The position numbers and the translations under genes are program-made. Shown here piece after piece: positions 14,673-17,383 of a DNA stretch of 17,383 nt (the first letter of the stretch is position 1; each line of letters begins with the position of its first letter). The stretch is from NCBI GenBank assembly GCA_030631725.1, contig DAOVKO010000015.1, positions 1-17,383 of the forward strand, read 5' to 3'. The notes beneath the pieces are model-generated. The model was not told the DNA's origin and ran no database searches. It was given only the letters and a program-made list of their open reading frames with translations. This DNA comes from Actinomycetes bacterium (lineage in GTDB: Bacteria; Planctomycetota; Phycisphaerae; JAACET01).

Positions 14673-15090
14673 GTTCCGGATTCAACGCGGCTTTTTGCCA
14701 AGCGTCGATGGCAGCTAAACACAGCTCATCATAGTCAGCGTAGATTCGATTGGAGCAATAGTGACTTCGTAGATAGTGCCACAGGTTCTCCACCGGGTTC
14801 AGCTCTAGGGAATAGGCCGGCAAGGAAACAATGGTCATGTTCTCGGGAATCCGTACCTCTTTTGACATGTGAAAACCCGCCTGATCCCAGACTATTACTA
14901 CATGCACGTCTGGGGATACTTCCTGAGTAAATTGCCCGAAGAAGGCATTGATCATCTCGGCATGAATAGTCGGGGCTAACAGCCCGACACTCTGGCCGGT
15001 TTGCGGACACACCGCAGCAATGACATAGAGCCAGTCATATCTAGTCTGGCGTATGGCCCAAGCTCAGCTGCCCCGCTGGGCCCAAACCCG
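14629..15090 (-). pseudogene. IS630-family transposase, C-terminal remnant
   Basis: The minus-strand frame reads RVWAQRGS, an in-frame TGA at 15066-15064, then AIRQTRYDWLYVIAAVCPQTG and VHVVIVWDQAGFHMSKEV, followed by ENMTIVSLPAYSLELNPVEN, then LWHYLR. These are the DDE_3 hallmarks of IS630: the second Asp in WDQAGFH and the Glu in LNPVENLW. The N-terminal helix-turn-helix and the region of the first catalytic Asp are missing. Homology ends at about 15090, right at the stop codon of the STAS gene. GTG at 15012 would restart translation but inside the domain. It is inactive. Confidence 0.82.
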
Positions 15091-15091
15091 A

Positions 15092-15451
15092 TTACTTGCT
15101 TATCTCATTCACAGCCTCTTCCACATTTTTATGAATATTCAGCAGCTGATGCAGCCCCGTGAGCCGCAGCATATCTCGTATCTGCTCCGGAACACAGGCC
15201 ACCACCATCTTCCGATCCTTTTCCTCCAGCTTCCTATACAGCCCCACCAGGATGCCCAGGAAGAGACTGTTTGCCCACTCCAGGCAGCTCAGGTCCACGA
15301 TAACTCCCTTCGGCGACGAGGGCCTGAGGGCCGAGAGCAAATTAGCCAACGGCTCAGCCGACCCGGCCTCTATGTGCGTCGTCCGCAGAAACCTCACCAC
15401 AGCCGCCGGACCGTCTGCTTTTATCTCGAATAATGGATCTACCTCAGCCAC
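15092..15451 (-). CDS. STAS-domain protein (anti-sigma-factor-antagonist-like)
   Basis: 119 residues, ATG at 15451 with GGAG eight bases upstream. One STAS domain fills the protein: FEIKADGPAAVVRFL, GVIVDLSCLEWANSLFLGIL, VGLYRKLEEKDRKMVVACVP, MLRLTGLHQLLNI, EEAVNEIS. STAS proteins bind anti-sigma factors or sit in signalling complexes, and their activity is set by phosphorylation of a serine in a D-S-S/T-G motif. Here that place reads ANSLFLG: a serine is kept but the neighbouring Asp and Gly are changed. No kinase or phosphatase partner is in the window. It is transcribed away from the ACT-domain gene; an IS630 remnant abuts its stop codon without harming the frame. Confidence 0.82.
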   Translation of the reverse strand: MAEVDPLFEIKADGPAAVVRFLRTTHIEAGSAEPLANLLSALRPSSPKGVIVDLSCLEWANSLFLGILVGLYRKLEEKDRKMVVACVPEQIRDMLRLTGLHQLLNIHKNVEEAVNEISK

Positions 15452-15552
15452 CCTGAACTCTCCAAAAATGCAGGTTGCCCACTTACAGGTCCGCTAGGCT
15501 ATCATCGTGCCTTACCGCCGGTCAAGTCTATTCTAGCTGGCCCACTTTGGCC

Positions 15553-15580
15553 TTGTCCCAGTCCCACAGGACAATATAAT
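15553..15580 (+). promoter_or_regulatory. Promoter of the ACT/AAA genes with internal palindrome
   Basis: TTGTCC (15553-15558) and a perfect TATAAT (15575-15580) lie 16 bases apart, 45 bases before the start codon at 15625. Within this unit TTGTCC and GGACAA (15569-15574) form an inverted repeat with a 10-base centre, covering the -35 box and spacer, a typical operator position. Confidence 0.6.
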
Positions 15581-15624
15581 CTACCAGAGCCTGCTGCAGC
15601 TTATTCACTTGGAAGGGACTCGGC

Positions 15625-16164
15625 ATGAACACTCACCTGGTTATCTCCGCTATCGGCCAGGATCGCCCCGGCATCGTCGACGAGGTCTCCGCTTTCATCT
15701 TGGGCCATCAATGCAACGTGGAAGATTCCCGCATGGCCGTCCTCGGGGGAGATTTCGCCCTCATAATGCTGGTCTCCGGCCCCGAGAATGACGTCAAAAA
15801 GTTGGCCGATCATCTCCCAGAGCTAGAGGATAAATCCGCTCTGACCATTGTATCCCGCTCGTCGGGCTCACCCTCGGCTACTCGGGCCCTGCCCGCCGTC
15901 CCTTATAACCTCAAGGCCGTGGGCATGGATCACACCGGCATTGTTCACAACATTGCTCACCTGTTAGCCGGAATGAACATCAACGTTGAAGCCGCCGAGA
16001 CCTCCAGCAGCCATGCCCCCGAAAGCGGCGTCCCCATATTTTCCATGCACATGAAGCTCGCCGTCCCTGCCAATCTGCACGCCGAGTCGATCCACAGCGA
16101 ACTGGCCAAGCTCGGCCAGGAGCTAAACGTCGATATAACCATCGAACCCTCCTCGCCGTCATAA
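15625..16164 (+). CDS. Two-ACT-domain regulator, GcvR-like
   Basis: 179 residues; ATG at 15625 with GGAAGGGA upstream. Two ACT domains in tandem: the first at about residues 1-80 starts THLVISAIGQDRPGIVDEVS, and the second at about 95-175 starts YNLKAVGMDHTGIVHNIAHL. The G-x-D-x-x-G-I-V turn that binds amino acids between subunits is present in both. Proteins of this plan include GcvR, the repressor partner of the glycine cleavage system regulator, and related amino-acid-sensing proteins. No DNA-binding domain is present, so it probably acts through a partner. No glycine-cleavage gene is in the window, so the symbol gcvR is not assigned. The AAA ATPase gene follows after 56 bases on the same strand. 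Confidence 0.85.
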   Translation: MNTHLVISAIGQDRPGIVDEVSAFILGHQCNVEDSRMAVLGGDFALIMLVSGPENDVKKLADHLPELEDKSALTIVSRSSGSPSATRALPAVPYNLKAVGMDHTGIVHNIAHLLAGMNINVEAAETSSSHAPESGVPIFSMHMKLAVPANLHAESIHSELAKLGQELNVDITIEPSSPS

Positions 16165-16220
16165 CCTCGCCCCCCTGTTGGGCAGGAAAAACCCAAGCCA
16201 CCCGCCGAGGGGAAACAGCC

Positions 16221-17383
16221 ATGCCTGATTTATTGGATGATCTCAAACGTCTAGTCCGAACGCGTCATGCCATCGTTACTATCCAGACCCTCGACGAAGC
16301 CTTCGCCGCTCGCCAAGTCCACCAGGCCGGCCTGGAAATGGGCCTGGCCGTCCTTGAATGGTCGGTCAGCGACGGGCTCCATCACACCGCGCCGACCCCC
16401 GGCGAAGTTGTCGCCGGCACTAAGACCCTCATCGGAGCCCTCAAATTCATCCGCGACAACGAGGCTACCAACGTCTATATCTTCAAGGACGCCCTGAGAT
16501 ACATCAAGGACGCTGTCGTCGAGCGTCTGCTCCGCGACATCGCCCAGGCCTTTGCCCAGGACAACCGCACCATATTTTTAATCGATCCCGGCGGTGAGCT
16601 GCCCTGGGCCCTGCATCCCCTGACCGTCACCTATGACCTGCCCCTGCCCGACGAGGAGGAAATCTACGAGCTGGTCAAGACCAACTTCCAGGAGCTCACC
16701 GAGTTCTCCGACCGCATCGTCGAAATGACCCAGGGCCAATTCAGCCAATTCCTGGCCAACCTTCGCGGCCTAACCCGCATGGAGATCTACCAGGTCGTCG
16801 CCGAAGCCATCCTCGGCGACGGCAAGTTCAGCGCCAACGACATCCACAAGGCCATCGACATCAAACGTCAGCGTCTCCGCCAGACCGGCGTGCTCGATTA
16901 CATCCCCCCGCCAAAAACCGCCCCCTCCGTGGGCGGGATGAAGAACCTGCGACGCTGGCTCGACCGACGCTCCAAGGCCTTCACGGCCAAGGCCCGCAAG
17001 TTCGGACTCGAAACTCCACGCGGAATCCTCATCCTGGGTATGCAGGGCTGCGGCAAGAGTCTCATGGCTCGCGTCGTTGCCGCTGCCTGGAAAATGCCTC
17101 TGCTGCGCATGGACGTCGGCTCCCTCTACGACAAGTACATCGGCGAAACCGAACGCCACCTGCGAAGGGCCTTCAAGGTTGCTTCAGTTCTAGCTCCTTG
17201 TGTTCTCTGGATCGACGAGATCGAAAAGGCCTTCGCCTCAGCCAGTGCCGGCCCCGAATCCGACGGCGGACTTAGCAAGCGCATGTTCGGTCAACTGCTC
17301 ACCTGGATGCAGGACCACCCCGAGCCCGTCTTTCTCGTAGCCACCGCCAATGATATAGCTGCCCTGCCCCCCGAACTGGTCCG
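16221..17383 (+). CDS. Ycf46-like AAA ATPase (3' end beyond window)
   Basis: The frame is open from ATG 16221 (GAGGGGA nine bases upstream) to the end of the window, 387 codons. Residues 1 to about 190 form an N-terminal region (MPDLLDDLKRLVRTRHAIVT, DALRYIKDAVVERLLRDIAQ, DYIPPPKTAPSVGG) of the kind found before the AAA core in Ycf46-like proteins. The AAA module contains Walker A GMQGCGKS (residues 273-280), LLRMDVGSLYDKYIGETE (pore-loop-like position) and Walker B VLWIDEIEKAF (Asp332-Glu333). Sensor 1, VFLVATAND, follows. The C-terminal lid is outside the window. No transmembrane helices and no protease domain are visible, so it is not FtsH. Cyanobacterial and plastid Ycf46 has been linked to bicarbonate/CO2 use, but the role in other bacteria is unknown. 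Codon use is strongly C-ending, as in conserved host genes. Confidence 0.88.
   Translation, partial: MPDLLDDLKRLVRTRHAIVTIQTLDEAFAARQVHQAGLEMGLAVLEWSVSDGLHHTAPTPGEVVAGTKTLIGALKFIRDNEATNVYIFKDALRYIKDAVVERLLRDIAQAFAQDNRTIFLIDPGGELPWALHPLTVTYDLPLPDEEEIYELVKTNFQELTEFSDRIVEMTQGQFSQFLANLRGLTRMEIYQVVAEAILGDGKFSANDIHKAIDIKRQRLRQTGVLDYIPPPKTAPSVGGMKNLRRWLDRRSKAFTAKARKFGLETPRGILILGMQGCGKSLMARVVAAAWKMPLLRMDVGSLYDKYIGETERHLRRAFKVASVLAPCVLWIDEIEKAFASASAGPESDGGLSKRMFGQLLTWMQDHPEPVFLVATANDIAALPPELV

Noticed and set aside
16770..17159. Minus-strand ORF of 129 residues
   Set aside because: Antisense to the AAA ATPase N-terminal and Walker A region, whose motifs are unambiguous on the plus strand.
1..17383. 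CRISPR array, tRNA or rRNA gene, phage or plasmid module, toxin-antitoxin or other defence system
   Set aside because: No regularly spaced repeats, no tRNA-like cloverleaf or conserved rRNA segments, and no integrase, capsid, replication or known defence proteins were recognisable.

Overview
The window looks like a chromosomal segment of an environmental planctomycete, probably of the Phycisphaerae/Sedimentisphaerales type. The evidence is a PEP-CTERM exported protein, a large protein with repeated carboxypeptidase-regulatory-like domains ending in a degenerate TlpA-like domain, several glycoside hydrolase genes (GH3, GH2-like, GH32/43-like), a Gfo/Idh/MocA oxidoreductase, and C-ending codon use in the best-preserved genes. 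This assignment rests on recognised protein families, not on a marker gene.

Layout. 1-377: 3' end of an IS110-family transposase, followed by a non-coding stretch (about 400-556) that can fold into consecutive stem-loops and may be the element's guide (bridge/seeker) RNA. 984-3242 (minus): the carboxypeptidase-regulatory-like/TlpA-like protein, apparently lacking a normal N-terminus. 3291-4573: a structurally complete IS3-family element with a textbook -1 frameshift signal between orfA and orfB. It interrupts the 3' end of a minus-strand gene for an exported protein (4522-5403). 5605-7015: a patchwork of broken gene ends on both strands (membrane protein, DUF3604-like C-terminus, amidohydrolase C-terminal two thirds, IS1380 transposase N-terminus). 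7164-10503: an intact GH3 beta-glycosidase and an intact Gfo/Idh/MocA oxidoreductase, the two best metabolic genes. 10716-11369: a GH2-like catalytic-domain fragment. 11555-13030 (minus): a PEP-CTERM glycosidase-like gene with promoter, signal peptide and terminator but one in-frame amber codon. 13326-14478: a second IS1380 N-terminal fragment joined directly to a 5'-truncated GH32/43-like gene. 14505-15090: remnants of an IS3 orfA and an IS630 transposase facing each other. 15092-17383: apparently undisturbed host genes, namely a STAS-domain protein (minus), a two-ACT-domain GcvR-like regulator and a Ycf46-like AAA ATPase that runs off the window.

How it works together. The intact GH3 and Gfo/Idh/MocA genes, with decayed GH2, GH32/43 and PEP-CTERM glycosidase relatives, suggest a polysaccharide or glycoside utilisation region. 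Insertion sequences of four families (IS110, IS3, IS1380, IS630) have repeatedly broken it. The two IS1380 fragments are in opposite orientation with their 5' ends facing inward, bracketing about 6.3 kb that contains the glycoside genes. The right-hand block is a probable small operon (dual-ACT regulator, then AAA ATPase) under a promoter with a palindrome between its -35 and -10 boxes. I see no CRISPR array, tRNA, rRNA, integrase or defence system. The strongest candidate for something worth new work is the structured RNA next to the IS110 transposase.
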